From Kribbella monticola (GTDB taxonomy: Bacteria > Actinomycetota > Actinomycetes > Propionibacteriales > Kribbellaceae), in assembly GCF_003261635.1 (NCBI RefSeq), contig NZ_QFXK01000039.1:124001-188000 (forward strand): a stretch of DNA of 64,000 bases. Reading direction: 5' to 3'. The notes beneath the pieces were generated by a model. The model was not told the DNA's origin. It was given only the letters and a program-made list of their open reading frames with translations, and ran no database searches. Numbering within the stretch: the stretch's first letter is position 1; every line of letters starts with the position of its first letter. Made by a program: the position numbers and the translations under genes. Of the stretch, positions 55,350 to 63,441 are shown one piece after another.

Positions 55350-56054
55350 ATGAGAAAAGAACGCGTCGTCATCGTCGGCGGCAGCTCCGGCATGGGCCTG
55401 GCGCTGGCCACCGAACTAGTTGCTCAAGGCACCGAAGTCATCATCGCCGGCCGCTCGGCCGACCGGCTCGAAGCCGTCGATCTGCCCGTACGCAAGGTCG
55501 TCACCGACATCGGCGACGAACAAGGCGTCGAACGCCTCTTCAAGACCACCGGGCCGGTCGACCACCTCGTGACGACCGCCGCCGACATCTCCGGCAGCTA
55601 CCAGCCGATCAGGGAGTACGACGTGGCGGCCGCCCGGTCGGCCATCGAGTCCAAGCTGATCGGCCCGCTGCTGCTCGCCAAGCACGGCGCGCCGGTGATC
55701 GCGCCAGGCGGGTCCATCGTCTTCACGTCCGGCATCGCGGCGTACCGGCCGGGGCCGCGCGGTTCGATGGTCGCCGCCCTGAACGGCGGGCTCGGCTCGA
55801 TGGCCGCCGCACTGGCGGTCGAGCTGGCTCCGATCCGGGTCAACGTCGTGTCGCCCGGCTGGGTCGACACCCCGATCTGGCAGAGCGTCGCCGGGGACGC
55901 CAAGGACGAGACCCTGGCGGCGATGGCCGCCCGCCTGCCGGTGGGCCGGATCGGGCGGACCAACGACATCGCCGAGGCGATCATCGCCCTGCTGCGCAAT
56001 GGATTCATCACTGGCACCGTTCTGCACGCCGACGGCGGACACCGGCTCGTCTAG
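55350..56054 (+). CDS. SDR-family protein lacking the catalytic Tyr and Lys
   Basis: 234 aa from the ATG at 55350 (GGAG upstream). The cofactor-binding glycine motif is VGGSSGMGLALA (9-20) and the active-site Ser is at about 127 (FTSG). Where SDRs have YxxxK, this protein has V141-A-A-L-N145. Downstream PIRVNVVSPGWVDTP is normal. Related divergent SDRs with a VAAxNGAL-type motif exist in actinobacteria, to my recollection. It may be a non-catalytic or differently acting NAD(P)-binding protein. Confidence 0.85.
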   Translation: MRKERVVIVGGSSGMGLALATELVAQGTEVIIAGRSADRLEAVDLPVRKVVTDIGDEQGVERLFKTTGPVDHLVTTAADISGSYQPIREYDVAAARSAIESKLIGPLLLAKHGAPVIAPGGSIVFTSGIAAYRPGPRGSMVAALNGGLGSMAAALAVELAPIRVNVVSPGWVDTPIWQSVAGDAKDETLAAMAARLPVGRIGRTNDIAEAIIALLRNGFITGTVLHADGGHRLV

Positions 56055-56075
56055 TCGTGGTGGTGGTCTGGACCG

Positions 56076-56105
56076 GGCCCGGCCCGCACGCAAGGAGGCC
56101 GGGCC
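56076..56105. terminator. bidirectional terminator between the SDR and NlpC/P60 genes
   Basis: GGCCCGGCC (56076-56084) pairs with GGCCGGGCC (56097-56105) around 12 bases, between two convergent genes. Confidence 0.65.
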
Positions 56106-56109
56106 TGTG

Positions 56110-57522
56110 TCAGGGTCGTCCGAAGAAGTCCGGGGTCTCCCAGTAGTAGACGTTCTCGAGCTTGACCGGTTTGCCGGTCCGCGGCGCGTGCACCATCCGG
56201 CCACCGCCGAGGTACATCGCGACATGGAAGATCGTGCTCGGGTCGTTGTGGTCCTCGGCCCAGAAGATCAGGTCGCCGGGCCGCAACTCGTCCGCGCTGA
56301 TGTGCTTGATCTGCTCGTACTGCGCGACGCTGTAGTGCGGCAACTGCACCCCGGCCTTCTCCCAGGCACCCATCGTCAGCCCGGAGCAGTCCCACCGGTT
56401 GGGACCGGTCGCGCCCCACAGGTACATGTCGCCCAGCTGGGACAGCGCGAAGGCGATCGCCCTCGCGGCGGAACCCCGGCCGGCCGAACTCCCGCCGCCG
56501 TCGTTCCCGCCACCGTCGTTCCCGCCACCGCTGTCGCCGCCGCCGTGGCCCGGCCGGTGCTTCGGCGGCTTCGTCTTCTTGCCGTGGTTCTCGCGCTTCT
56601 CCCGCTCCTCGCGAGCCTTCTCCTCGGCCGCCTCACGGGCCCGCTCGGCAGCTTCCCGGGCGGCGATCCGCTTCCGCAGCTCTTCGGCCTTCTTGGCGGC
56701 CAGCGCGGCCGCGCGCTGACGGGCGAGCTCCTCCAGCCCGCGCTGCCGCTGCTCCGCCACCTGGTACGACGTGTTGCGCAAGGTCGCCAGCTGGCTGATC
56801 TGACTCTTCCGCTCGGCACCGATGGCGGCGACGGCCGCGGCCTGGTTCGCCTCGGCGGCCTCGGCTTCAGCCTTCGCCTTCGCGGCCGCGTCGGTCGCGG
56901 CCTTCACCTTGGTGACCGCCTGGTCGGCCTGCAGCTTGAACGCGTTGGTGACCACCTGGGTCGCGGTGAAGCGGAGGAACGAGCCCTGCATCGCGGTGGA
57001 AATGGAGTGCGCCGCGCCGGCCGAGTCGAGCAGCTGCTGCGGACCGTCGGCGGTGAACAGCGGACCGAGCTTCGCGAGGTCGCCACCCCCCTGGTACGAC
57101 GCGGCCGCGTACCGTCCGATCTCGCGGCGCTGACCGGCCAGCGTCTGCTCCGCCTTCGCCGCCCTCGCGGCAGCCGCGGCGGCATCCGTCTTCGCCTGCT
57201 GCAACCGGTACATCGCGCCGTTGTAGTTCTCGTCGGCCTTGCCGGAGGCGATCCCGAGCTGCTCGAGCCGGTCGTTCGCGGCAGCCAGCTGCTGCTCGAT
57301 CGCGGCGACCTGGGCGGCCTTGGCGGCGGCGGCCTTCTTGGCCGCGTCGACGGTGGACTGTGAAGGAATGACCGGCGGCTTGGGGTCAGCCTGCGCCGGG
57401 ACCGAGATCAGGGCCATGGTTCCGATCAGCGAGACCGCGAGCACACCGGACATCAGAACTCTGCCGGTCTTCCCTGTGCTCGAGTCCCGACGATCGGACT
57501 CAGCCCCCGTGGGCGTCCGCAT
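56110..57522 (-). CDS. secreted NlpC/P60 peptidoglycan endopeptidase (RipA-like)
   Basis: 470 aa from the ATG at 57522, chosen for the GGAAGGAAG ribosome site 6 bases upstream. Signal peptide about 22-45; two long coiled-coil stretches (about 55-130 and 190-300) typical of hydrolases recruited to the wall; a Lys/Arg-then-Gly/Asn/Asp linker (about 300-345); and a C-terminal NlpC/P60 domain with Cys379 (WDCSGLT) and His433 (HVAMYLG). Cleaves stem peptides in growth or division. The 280-base leader holds a candidate c-di-AMP riboswitch. Confidence 0.93.
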   Translation of the reverse strand: MRTPTGAESDRRDSSTGKTGRVLMSGVLAVSLIGTMALISVPAQADPKPPVIPSQSTVDAAKKAAAAKAAQVAAIEQQLAAANDRLEQLGIASGKADENYNGAMYRLQQAKTDAAAAAARAAKAEQTLAGQRREIGRYAAASYQGGGDLAKLGPLFTADGPQQLLDSAGAAHSISTAMQGSFLRFTATQVVTNAFKLQADQAVTKVKAATDAAAKAKAEAEAAEANQAAAVAAIGAERKSQISQLATLRNTSYQVAEQRQRGLEELARQRAAALAAKKAEELRKRIAAREAAERAREAAEEKAREEREKRENHGKKTKPPKHRPGHGGGDSGGGNDGGGNDGGGSSAGRGSAARAIAFALSQLGDMYLWGATGPNRWDCSGLTMGAWEKAGVQLPHYSVAQYEQIKHISADELRPGDLIFWAEDHNDPSTIFHVAMYLGGGRMVHAPRTGKPVKLENVYYWETPDFFGRP

Positions 57523-57543
57523 CGGGTACTTCCTTCCGCCAGT

Positions 57544-57589
57544 CACGAGTCCTTCCCCGAACTCGTGAACTTTTGGTCCTTCTGGACCA
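57544..57589 (-). promoter_or_regulatory. two hairpins between the candidate riboswitch and the hydrolase start
   Basis: TGGTCC-TTCT-GGACCA at 57574-57589 and CACGAGT/ACTCGTG at 57544-57567 (10-base loop). The second ends 21 bases before the start codon, near the ribosome site. They could serve as the expression platform. Confidence 0.45.
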
Positions 57590-57603
57590 CATAGGTGACA
57601 CTA

Positions 57604-57736
57604 GTTGCCTACAGCCCCATTGGGAACACCTTTCACACCAATAACTTTGTTTCACCTGCGTGTCGGCTTGACAAACTACAAGTTTGTAATTCACGCGCCC
57701 GGACTCAGCCGCTCCGTTTTCGGGCCTTCGGCAACC
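57604..57736 (-). promoter_or_regulatory. candidate ydaO-type c-di-AMP riboswitch
   Basis: On the minus strand the element opens with GGTTGCCGAAG, continues through CGGAGCGGCTGAGTCCGGGC and GCGTGAATT, and closes with GGCAACT. GGTTGCC pairs with the closing segment as stem P1 would in the ydaO class. An internal hairpin ACAAAC-TTGTA-GTTTGT occupies a variable-arm position. The 5' half resembles ydaO members better than the 3' half, where I do not see the usual CAGCTAAC-like block. Secreted NlpC/P60 genes are known hosts of this class in actinobacteria. Confidence 0.45.
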
Positions 57737-57802
57737 ACCTGAGACAGCAGATCGGCGCCACCCGGCCGAAGCCAGATGACGCCGATCAGTTGGCCGACCC
57801 GG

Positions 57803-58600
57803 TCAGAAGGTGTAGCTCGCTGTCACCGGAAGGTGGTCGGAAGCGAGGGTGACCGGAACCTCGGCCGAAGTCGGGCGGAGGTCCGCCGTGTGGAGGAGGA
57901 AGTCGATCCGGGCCGTGGGGTTGTCGGACTCGATCGTGTACCCGGGGCCCACGCCGACCTCGGTCCAGGTGTCACGCCAGACCGCGGTCAAGGTCTTGAT
58001 CTCCGGCGCCTCGGGCTTGGCGTTGAGGTCGCCGACCAGGACCGTCGACTGCTTCGATCCGCTCAGCAACTCGACCACCTTGTGCGCCTGCTCCAGCCGT
58101 TCGGCGTTGTTGTTCGAGGTCAGGTGGGTGTTGGCGAACCGCAGGGTCTTCCCGCGAACCTTGATCGTGGCGACCGCCAGACCGCGCTGCTCCCCGGTCG
58201 GGTAGAGCGGCAGCAGGGTGTTGGTGAAGTTCCTGATCGGGTACCGCGACAACATCGCCGTACCGTACTGACGCCGAGGCTCGCCCGGATTCAACGGCGG
58301 CAGGTCGAGGTTGGCCGCGTACGCGAAGTGCATCTTCAGCCGCCCGGCGAGCCAGGCAGCCTGGTCGACCCAGTTGCTGCGCTCGCTCCAGTGCTTGTCG
58401 ACCTCCTGCAGCCCGATCACGTCCGCGCCGGACTGCTCGATCACCTGCGCGATCCGCTCGAGGTCGACGACGCCGTCGATGCCGGCGCCATGATGAATGT
58501 TGTAGGTCAGCACCTGCAGTTGACGAACCGGCGCGGCATTCGCCACCGCGGGCGTGAGCAGGAACAGACAGACGAGGGCACCTAGGAAACGTTTCCGCAT
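57803..58600 (-). CDS. secreted endonuclease/exonuclease/phosphatase family protein
   Basis: 265 aa from the ATG at 58600. A signal peptide (KRFLGALVCLFLLTPAVANA) is followed by the EEP fold: VLTYNIHHGAG (Asn), VIGLQEVD (metal-binding Glu), ANTHLTSN, VGDLNAKPEAPE (Asp/Asn) and LASDHLPVTASY (Asp-His). The metal and catalytic residues are intact, so it should hydrolyse phosphodiesters or phosphoesters outside the cell; the substrate could be DNA, a phospholipid or a sugar phosphate. Confidence 0.88.
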   Translation of the reverse strand: MRKRFLGALVCLFLLTPAVANAAPVRQLQVLTYNIHHGAGIDGVVDLERIAQVIEQSGADVIGLQEVDKHWSERSNWVDQAAWLAGRLKMHFAYAANLDLPPLNPGEPRRQYGTAMLSRYPIRNFTNTLLPLYPTGEQRGLAVATIKVRGKTLRFANTHLTSNNNAERLEQAHKVVELLSGSKQSTVLVGDLNAKPEAPEIKTLTAVWRDTWTEVGVGPGYTIESDNPTARIDFLLHTADLRPTSAEVPVTLASDHLPVTASYTF

Positions 58601-58622
58601 GCCCTCATCCTGTCCGCACCCA

Positions 58623-58653
58623 GACGACACCCGCACCAAGTACGGGTGTCGTC
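58623..58653 (-). terminator. terminator of the YCF48-like gene
   Basis: GACGACACCCG (58623-58633) pairs perfectly with CGGGTGTCGTC (58643-58653) around a 9-base loop, between the YCF48-like gene and the downstream EEP gene. Confidence 0.7.
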
Positions 58654-58732
58654 CAACCGAACAACCTCAGCGCACCTGATCAGCTCAGCGCATGCGCACC
58701 GCGCAAGACCAGCCCACGCGCGCCGGGCAAGC

Positions 58733-59827
58733 TCAGCGCTTCAGTACCAGCTTGCCTACTGCGCCCTTCGCGCCCGAGGCCCAGCAGCCCGCGTGGAACC
58801 CGTGCCCGGCGCACTCGACGCTGTCGAAGCTGCCGTCGTAGAACTGCGTCCAGCTCCGCCCACCGTCGACGCTGACATCGCTCCCCGACGGCCCGACCGC
58901 GACCACCGTGGTCGGTGACCACGGCACGAAGGCCGAGCCACTGCGGTACCCCTTCGGCGCCTTGTCCGCGGGCACCAGCTTCCAGGTGCGACCACCGTCG
59001 TACGTGATCGACGCGGCCTTGACCGCCTCGGTCGGCTTCAGGAAGTCGCCGCCGACGGCCACCCCGAAGAGCGGCCCGCGGAACGCCAGACTGAAGATGC
59101 CGGCCGCCTCGCCACTGGCCATCGGCGAGTCGGTCGCCGTCCAGTGCAACCCGTTGTCGTTCGTGCGGAACACCCGCGGCCGATCCCCACCACCGGTCGC
59201 GAACCAGGCGGTCCGCCCCGGCCCGGCGACCAGGCAGGTACCACTCGCCGCGAACGCGAACTCACCCGGCAGCGCCGCCGGCATCCCAGCGTTCGGCAAC
59301 ACCTTCCACGACTTACCGCCGTCCGAGGTCGAAGCGATCCGGAACTTGCCGTCCACCGGGTCACTCAGCGCCAGCCCGTGCGAACCGTGGAAGTCGAGGC
59401 AGTCGTAGAACGCGGCCGGCTCGGTGTTACGGAACGTCTCGGTCCACGTCTTGCCACCGTTGGTCGTCCGGTAGATCCGCGAGTCCTCGCCGTTGCCGAT
59501 CGTCATGGCCACAGCACGGTCGGGGCCGAACGCCTCGATGTCGCGGAACTGCAGCGCCTCGAGACCCGGCGGGCTGACGTTCTCCCAGCTCTTCCCGCCG
59601 TTCGTCGTCCTGAGCACCTGGCCGGCGCTGCCCGCGACCCACGCAACGTCCGCACTCACCGCCGCGAGCCCACGGAACTGCGACTCGCTCCCCGTCGGCG
59701 TCAGCTCCCACTCGTACGACGGTCCGTGCCGCCCGCCACTCGACGTACCGACCGCTTGCGCGGGCACCATCTGGGACATCGCCAACAGGACTCCCGCCGC
59801 CAGGGCGGCCAAGCGCAGGGTTCTCAT
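58733..59827 (-). CDS. secreted YCF48/sialidase-like beta-propeller protein
   Basis: 364 aa from the ATG at 59827. Signal peptide (RTLRLAALAAGVLLAM, cleavage near AQA-VGT), then a propeller with repeated Asp-box-like turns: TTNGGKSWENV, TTNGGKTWTET, TSDGGKSWKVL, TNDNGLHWTAT, TYDGGRTWKLV and VDGGRSWTQF. This matches secreted oxidoreductase-annotated YCF48-like proteins of actinobacteria. No sialidase catalytic set is visible, so it is probably a binding or scaffold propeller. Confidence 0.82.
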   Translation of the reverse strand: MRTLRLAALAAGVLLAMSQMVPAQAVGTSSGGRHGPSYEWELTPTGSESQFRGLAAVSADVAWVAGSAGQVLRTTNGGKSWENVSPPGLEALQFRDIEAFGPDRAVAMTIGNGEDSRIYRTTNGGKTWTETFRNTEPAAFYDCLDFHGSHGLALSDPVDGKFRIASTSDGGKSWKVLPNAGMPAALPGEFAFAASGTCLVAGPGRTAWFATGGGDRPRVFRTNDNGLHWTATDSPMASGEAAGIFSLAFRGPLFGVAVGGDFLKPTEAVKAASITYDGGRTWKLVPADKAPKGYRSGSAFVPWSPTTVVAVGPSGSDVSVDGGRSWTQFYDGSFDSVECAGHGFHAGCWASGAKGAVGKLVLKR

Positions 59828-59879
59828 GCCCGGCAAACTAACCCACGCCCCCGACATCCGACACCCATTCAACAAACAA

Positions 59880-59924
59880 CTACGGCCGGTGAACCCCGAT
59901 CGCCCCGGGGATCACCGGCCGTAG
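59880..59924 (-). terminator. terminator of the ThuA-lectin gene
   Basis: CTACGGCCGGTGA (59880-59892) pairs with TCACCGGCCGTAG (59912-59924), with a further CCCC/GGGG pairing inside, just after the gene's stop at 59930. Confidence 0.8.
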
Positions 59925-59929
59925 CTCGG

Positions 59930-61225
59930 TCAGGCAGCTGTGAGCCGGAAGGTCTGGGCCGTGCTGCCGTTGCAGGGAAGCTGGACGAGCTGGGTCGAGT
60001 CAGCGGTCGAAGCACCTGGTACTGCGAGGCACTTGTTGCTGAGGCGACTGGTGAAGTGGAAGTAGCCACTTCCTTCGGAGACCGCCTGCCACTGCTGGTT
60101 GCTGCCGTTGCTGTAGGTCCACAGTTGCAGCCCGGCGTTGTCGGCCGTCGACACTCCGGTCACGTCGATCACCTTGGTGGCGTCGTTGCGGTTGTTGATG
60201 CGGACGAACCCACCCGAGGTCGGCTGGAACTGGAACTGCTGCGCGGCCGTCGAGTTGCACGAGTACTGCTGGATCACAGTGCCGTTCGCCGTACCGGCTG
60301 CGCGCGCGTCGACGCACTTGCCGTTCGCCTTGTTCGCCACCGAGTACCACGCGGTCGGCGACGGCTGGTCGACCGGCGGCACCGTCGTACCGCCACCGCC
60401 GAGCCACTTGAGCGCGTCCATCATGAACTGGTTCTGCGCCGGGCTGTCGAAGGTCGAGGAGAGCCGGGTGTTGGTCTGGTAGTTCATCGCGTTGTGGCCG
60501 AAGTTGGCGTAGATCACCTTGTAGTTCTTGTTGGTCCAGATGATCGGGTAGTAGCCGGAGGTCCAGATGTTGCCCTGCTGATTGCCGACCGGGAAGCTCG
60601 ACGGGTCGATGGAGGCCAGCACCTGGATGTTCGGGTTCTGCCGCAGGTCGTTCTGCCAGCTGTACCACTCGCTGACCGATGAGCGGAACGTCGCGCCCGT
60701 GTTCACCAGCGACGGGTGCGAACGGTTCTCGGTCTTCAGCGTGACTGCCGAAGGGCCCCAGGTGTTCGACTGGAACTGGCCGGTGCCCAGCAGCGTGTTG
60801 TTGAACCACGGCCAGCCGCCACTCGCGTCGTTGTACGCCGAGACGTGGAAGCCGAAGAAGGCACCACCGTTGTTCATGTAGTTCTGGAACCCGGTCCGCT
60901 GCGCATCGCTGTGCGGCGAGTCGTCCAGGAACATCACCACCTGGTACTGCGAAGCGCTCAGGTTGTTCAGCTGGTCCCAGTTGTTGGTCGCCGTGTAGTT
61001 GAAGCCGTTGTCGGCGCCGAACTGCGGGAACCGCTGATTCGCCTCCTTTTCGAAGTCGATGTGCGCAGCGTCGTACGTGCCGCTGTAGAAGGCGAGCACG
61101 TTGAAGGTCGCGGCGACCTGTTGCGTTCGCGCCTCGCGGGCATAGGCGCTCGCCGACGTCAGGCACAGGCAGACGACGAGCAGACTCAACAGCTTGGCGA
61201 GGAACCTCTTGGGGTCGGAAAGCAT
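59930..61225 (-). CDS. secreted ThuA-like protein with C-terminal ricin-type lectin domain
   Basis: 431 aa. Signal peptide (about 8-29); a ThuA-like domain (about 40-270) with VLAFYSGTYDAAHIDFEKEAN, NNWDQLNNLSASQYQVVMFLDD and NNGGAFFGFHVSAY; then a ricin-B/CBM13 trefoil (about 290-430) with three QxW-type repeats (QQFQFQP, NQQWQAV, AQTFRLT). ThuA proteins act on or bind disaccharides such as trehalose derivatives; the lectin domain targets polysaccharide. It is probably part of extracellular carbohydrate use. Confidence 0.88.
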   Translation of the reverse strand: MLSDPKRFLAKLLSLLVVCLCLTSASAYAREARTQQVAATFNVLAFYSGTYDAAHIDFEKEANQRFPQFGADNGFNYTATNNWDQLNNLSASQYQVVMFLDDSPHSDAQRTGFQNYMNNGGAFFGFHVSAYNDASGGWPWFNNTLLGTGQFQSNTWGPSAVTLKTENRSHPSLVNTGATFRSSVSEWYSWQNDLRQNPNIQVLASIDPSSFPVGNQQGNIWTSGYYPIIWTNKNYKVIYANFGHNAMNYQTNTRLSSTFDSPAQNQFMMDALKWLGGGGTTVPPVDQPSPTAWYSVANKANGKCVDARAAGTANGTVIQQYSCNSTAAQQFQFQPTSGGFVRINNRNDATKVIDVTGVSTADNAGLQLWTYSNGSNQQWQAVSEGSGYFHFTSRLSNKCLAVPGASTADSTQLVQLPCNGSTAQTFRLTAA

Positions 61226-61384
61226 GGGGGCGGTCCTTCCGGGATGGCGGCAGGCAGAAGTTTCCGAGCGGGCAGGGCGGATCCCCTCGGTGACTCAGGC
61301 ATTACGCAGGGTGGATTCAGGGCTTAAATTAACTGATGGCCTAACCTGCGTAAAGACTTCAGCAAGCCTTTTCCGAAAAGACTT

Positions 61385-62236
61385 TCAGTTTTCTGTGGGG
61401 ACCAGTCGCTGGCTCCCGATCACCGACAGCAGTTCGAGCCGTTCGGCGCTCACACTCCCCGGCGCAGCGGTGAATACCAGCAGCGTCTGCTGCTGTTCGA
61501 GGTCGTCCAGCAGCTGGCAGTGCAACTCCAGCTCCCCGACGCCCGGGTGCCGGAACCGCTTGACCCCGACGTGCCGGATCCCGACCTCGTGGGCGTCCCA
61601 GAGCCGGCGGAACTCCCCGCTCCCGTCGAGCAGAGCGCGCACGAGCGTGCCTGCTCGGGACTTCTCGCCGTCGGTGGCGTAGACGGACCGCAACCCCGAC
61701 ACCAGGACCCTGCTGTGATTGGCGCGGATGGCGTCGTCGGCGTACAGGTCTCGTTCGCCTTCGCGCAGGAACCAGCGGTAGATGTTGCTGCGCTCGAGTC
61801 CTTCGAAGCTCGTCAGCTCGCCCTCGAAGGCGACGTCCATCGGGGTCTGCAGCAACGTTTCGCCGAGCCGATTCAGTACCTGGGCGGGGGTGTCGACCAG
61901 CCGGTCCAGGATGCGCAGCAGGCCGGGATTCACATGGTCGCCACCAGTACTGCGCGGAGGAATGCCGTGTCCGGCCAGGACATAGAGGTGATCGCGCTCG
62001 TCCAGTGTCAGGCGCAGCGCGCGGGCGATTGCCGCGAGCATCTCGGTCGACGGTTGCGGACCTCGACCGCCCTCGAGCCGGCTGTAGTAGTCGGTCGACA
62101 TCGCCGCGAGGGACGCCACTTCTTCGCGCCGCAGTCCCGGAGTGCGCCGGCGGCGCCCGCGGGGCAGGCCGATGTCCTCGGGTTGCAGCGCTTCCCGCCG
62201 CTTGCGCAGGAAGTCGGCCAGTTCCAGATACTCCAT
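61385..62236 (-). CDS. XRE regulator with MmyB-like ligand-binding domain
   Basis: 283 aa. The HTH (about 10-75) reads RTPGLRREEVASLAAMSTDYYSRLEGGRG, and the remainder is the PAS-like MmyB domain (NPGLLRILDRL through the LELHCQLLDD region), which binds fatty-acid-like ligands in some members. These regulators nearly always diverge from an SDR gene they control, as here. A perfect palindrome lies between the two. Confidence 0.93.
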   Translation of the reverse strand: MEYLELADFLRKRREALQPEDIGLPRGRRRRTPGLRREEVASLAAMSTDYYSRLEGGRGPQPSTEMLAAIARALRLTLDERDHLYVLAGHGIPPRSTGGDHVNPGLLRILDRLVDTPAQVLNRLGETLLQTPMDVAFEGELTSFEGLERSNIYRWFLREGERDLYADDAIRANHSRVLVSGLRSVYATDGEKSRAGTLVRALLDGSGEFRRLWDAHEVGIRHVGVKRFRHPGVGELELHCQLLDDLEQQQTLLVFTAAPGSVSAERLELLSVIGSQRLVPTEN

Positions 62237-62267
62237 ACCTTCATTGTTCAGCAGTGCCGAGCGTTAA

Positions 62268-62288
62268 CCACTGCTTGCCGAGCAGTGG
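62268..62288. promoter_or_regulatory. operator between the MmyB-like regulator and the SDR gene
   Basis: CCACTGCT-TGCCG-AGCAGTGG, a perfect 8-5-8 inverted repeat, with an extra GCAGTG half-site 17 bases to its left. It is the obvious binding site for the divergent XRE/MmyB regulator. Confidence 0.75.
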
Positions 62289-62335
62289 CTGAACCGAGCC
62301 TGGTTGGCCGCCGCGAACGGCCGGAGAGTGGAGAC

Positions 62336-63079
62336 ATGAAAACCACAGGCAACACGATCTTCCTGGCCGGCGGCACCTCGGGCCTCGGCCTCGGACTGGC
62401 CCAGCGCTTCCTGGACCTCGGCAACAAGGTGATCATCAGCGGTCGCCGCAAGGAACTGCTGGACCAGCTGGCCGACGAGCATCCTGGCCTGGAGACCATC
62501 GCACTGGACGTCGCCGATCCGGACTCGATCGCCGACACCGTCGAGCAGGTGCTCGCCACCCATCCCGATGTCAACGTCGTGATCACGATGGCGGGCATCA
62601 TGCAGCCGGAGAACCTGCGCGACGCGAACCACCTCAGCATCAGCGAAGCGACGATCACGACGAACCTGCTCGGCACGATCCGGGTGATCAGCGCCTTCCT
62701 GCCGCATCTGGTGAACAAGCCGGACGCGGCAATCCTCACGGTGTCGTCGGGTCTCGCGTTCGTGCCGCTGGTGATCACGCCGACGTACAACGCGACGAAG
62801 GCCGCCATCCACAGCTACACGCAGAGCCTGCGAGTGCAGCTGGCGGACACCTCGGTCCAGGTGATCGAGCTGATTCCGCCCGCCGTCCAGACCGCGCTGA
62901 TGGGCCAGGAGAACGACGAACGGGCGCTCCCGCTCGACACCTACCTGACCGACACCATCGACATCCTGCAGAACCAGCCCGACGTGACCGAGGTCGTCAT
63001 CGAACGGGTGAAGTTCCTGCGCAACGCAGAGCCCGAAGGCCGTTACGCCGAAACCTTCGCAGCTCTCAACAGCCACTGA
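62336..63079 (+). CDS. SDR family oxidoreductase (DltE-like)
   Basis: 247 aa from the ATG at 62336. Cofactor motif AGGTSGLGLGLA (11-22), active-site Ser near 137-138, and intact Tyr151-x-x-x-Lys155 (YNATK). It resembles DltE-type SDRs common in actinobacteria. It is expected to be repressed by the divergent MmyB-like regulator and to act on a small carbonyl or alcohol substrate that cannot be specified. Confidence 0.92.
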   Translation: MKTTGNTIFLAGGTSGLGLGLAQRFLDLGNKVIISGRRKELLDQLADEHPGLETIALDVADPDSIADTVEQVLATHPDVNVVITMAGIMQPENLRDANHLSISEATITTNLLGTIRVISAFLPHLVNKPDAAILTVSSGLAFVPLVITPTYNATKAAIHSYTQSLRVQLADTSVQVIELIPPAVQTALMGQENDERALPLDTYLTDTIDILQNQPDVTEVVIERVKFLRNAEPEGRYAETFAALNSH

Positions 63080-63103
63080 CGAGGCACCTCGCAGTACGGG
63101 GTG

Positions 63104-63403
63104 TCAGTCGGCGAGGGCCTGCTCGATGCGCTCGACCTTGGCAGTGAGCTGACCGGTGAAACCGGGACGGATGTCGGCCTTCAACACCAGGCTGACTCGG
63201 GGCGAGACCGCGGCGACGACCTCGACGGCCTGCTTCACCACCGCCATCACCTCGTCCCACTCCCCCTCGAGGTTGGTGAACATCGCGTTGGTCTCGTTGG
63301 GCAGGCCGGAGGCGCGGACGACGCGGATCGCCTCGGCGACCGCCTCGCTCACGCCACCGGTCTCGTCCCCGGCAGCCGGGCTGATGCTGAATGCAACGAT
63401 CAT
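63104..63403 (-). CDS. thiamine-binding family protein (MTH1187/YkoF-like)
   Basis: 99 aa from the ATG at 63403. A small ferredoxin-like fold that binds thiamine or related ligands: MIVAFSISPAA, SGLPNETNAMFTNLEGEWDEVM, and RVSLVLKADIRPG. It converges on the SDR gene with a 24-base gap. Function in cells is not well defined. Confidence 0.85.
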   Translation of the reverse strand: MIVAFSISPAAGDETGGVSEAVAEAIRVVRASGLPNETNAMFTNLEGEWDEVMAVVKQAVEVVAAVSPRVSLVLKADIRPGFTGQLTAKVERIEQALAD

Positions 63404-63441
63404 GCGGCCAGCTTGCCACCCGCCCCACGCTCCGCGCCTGA

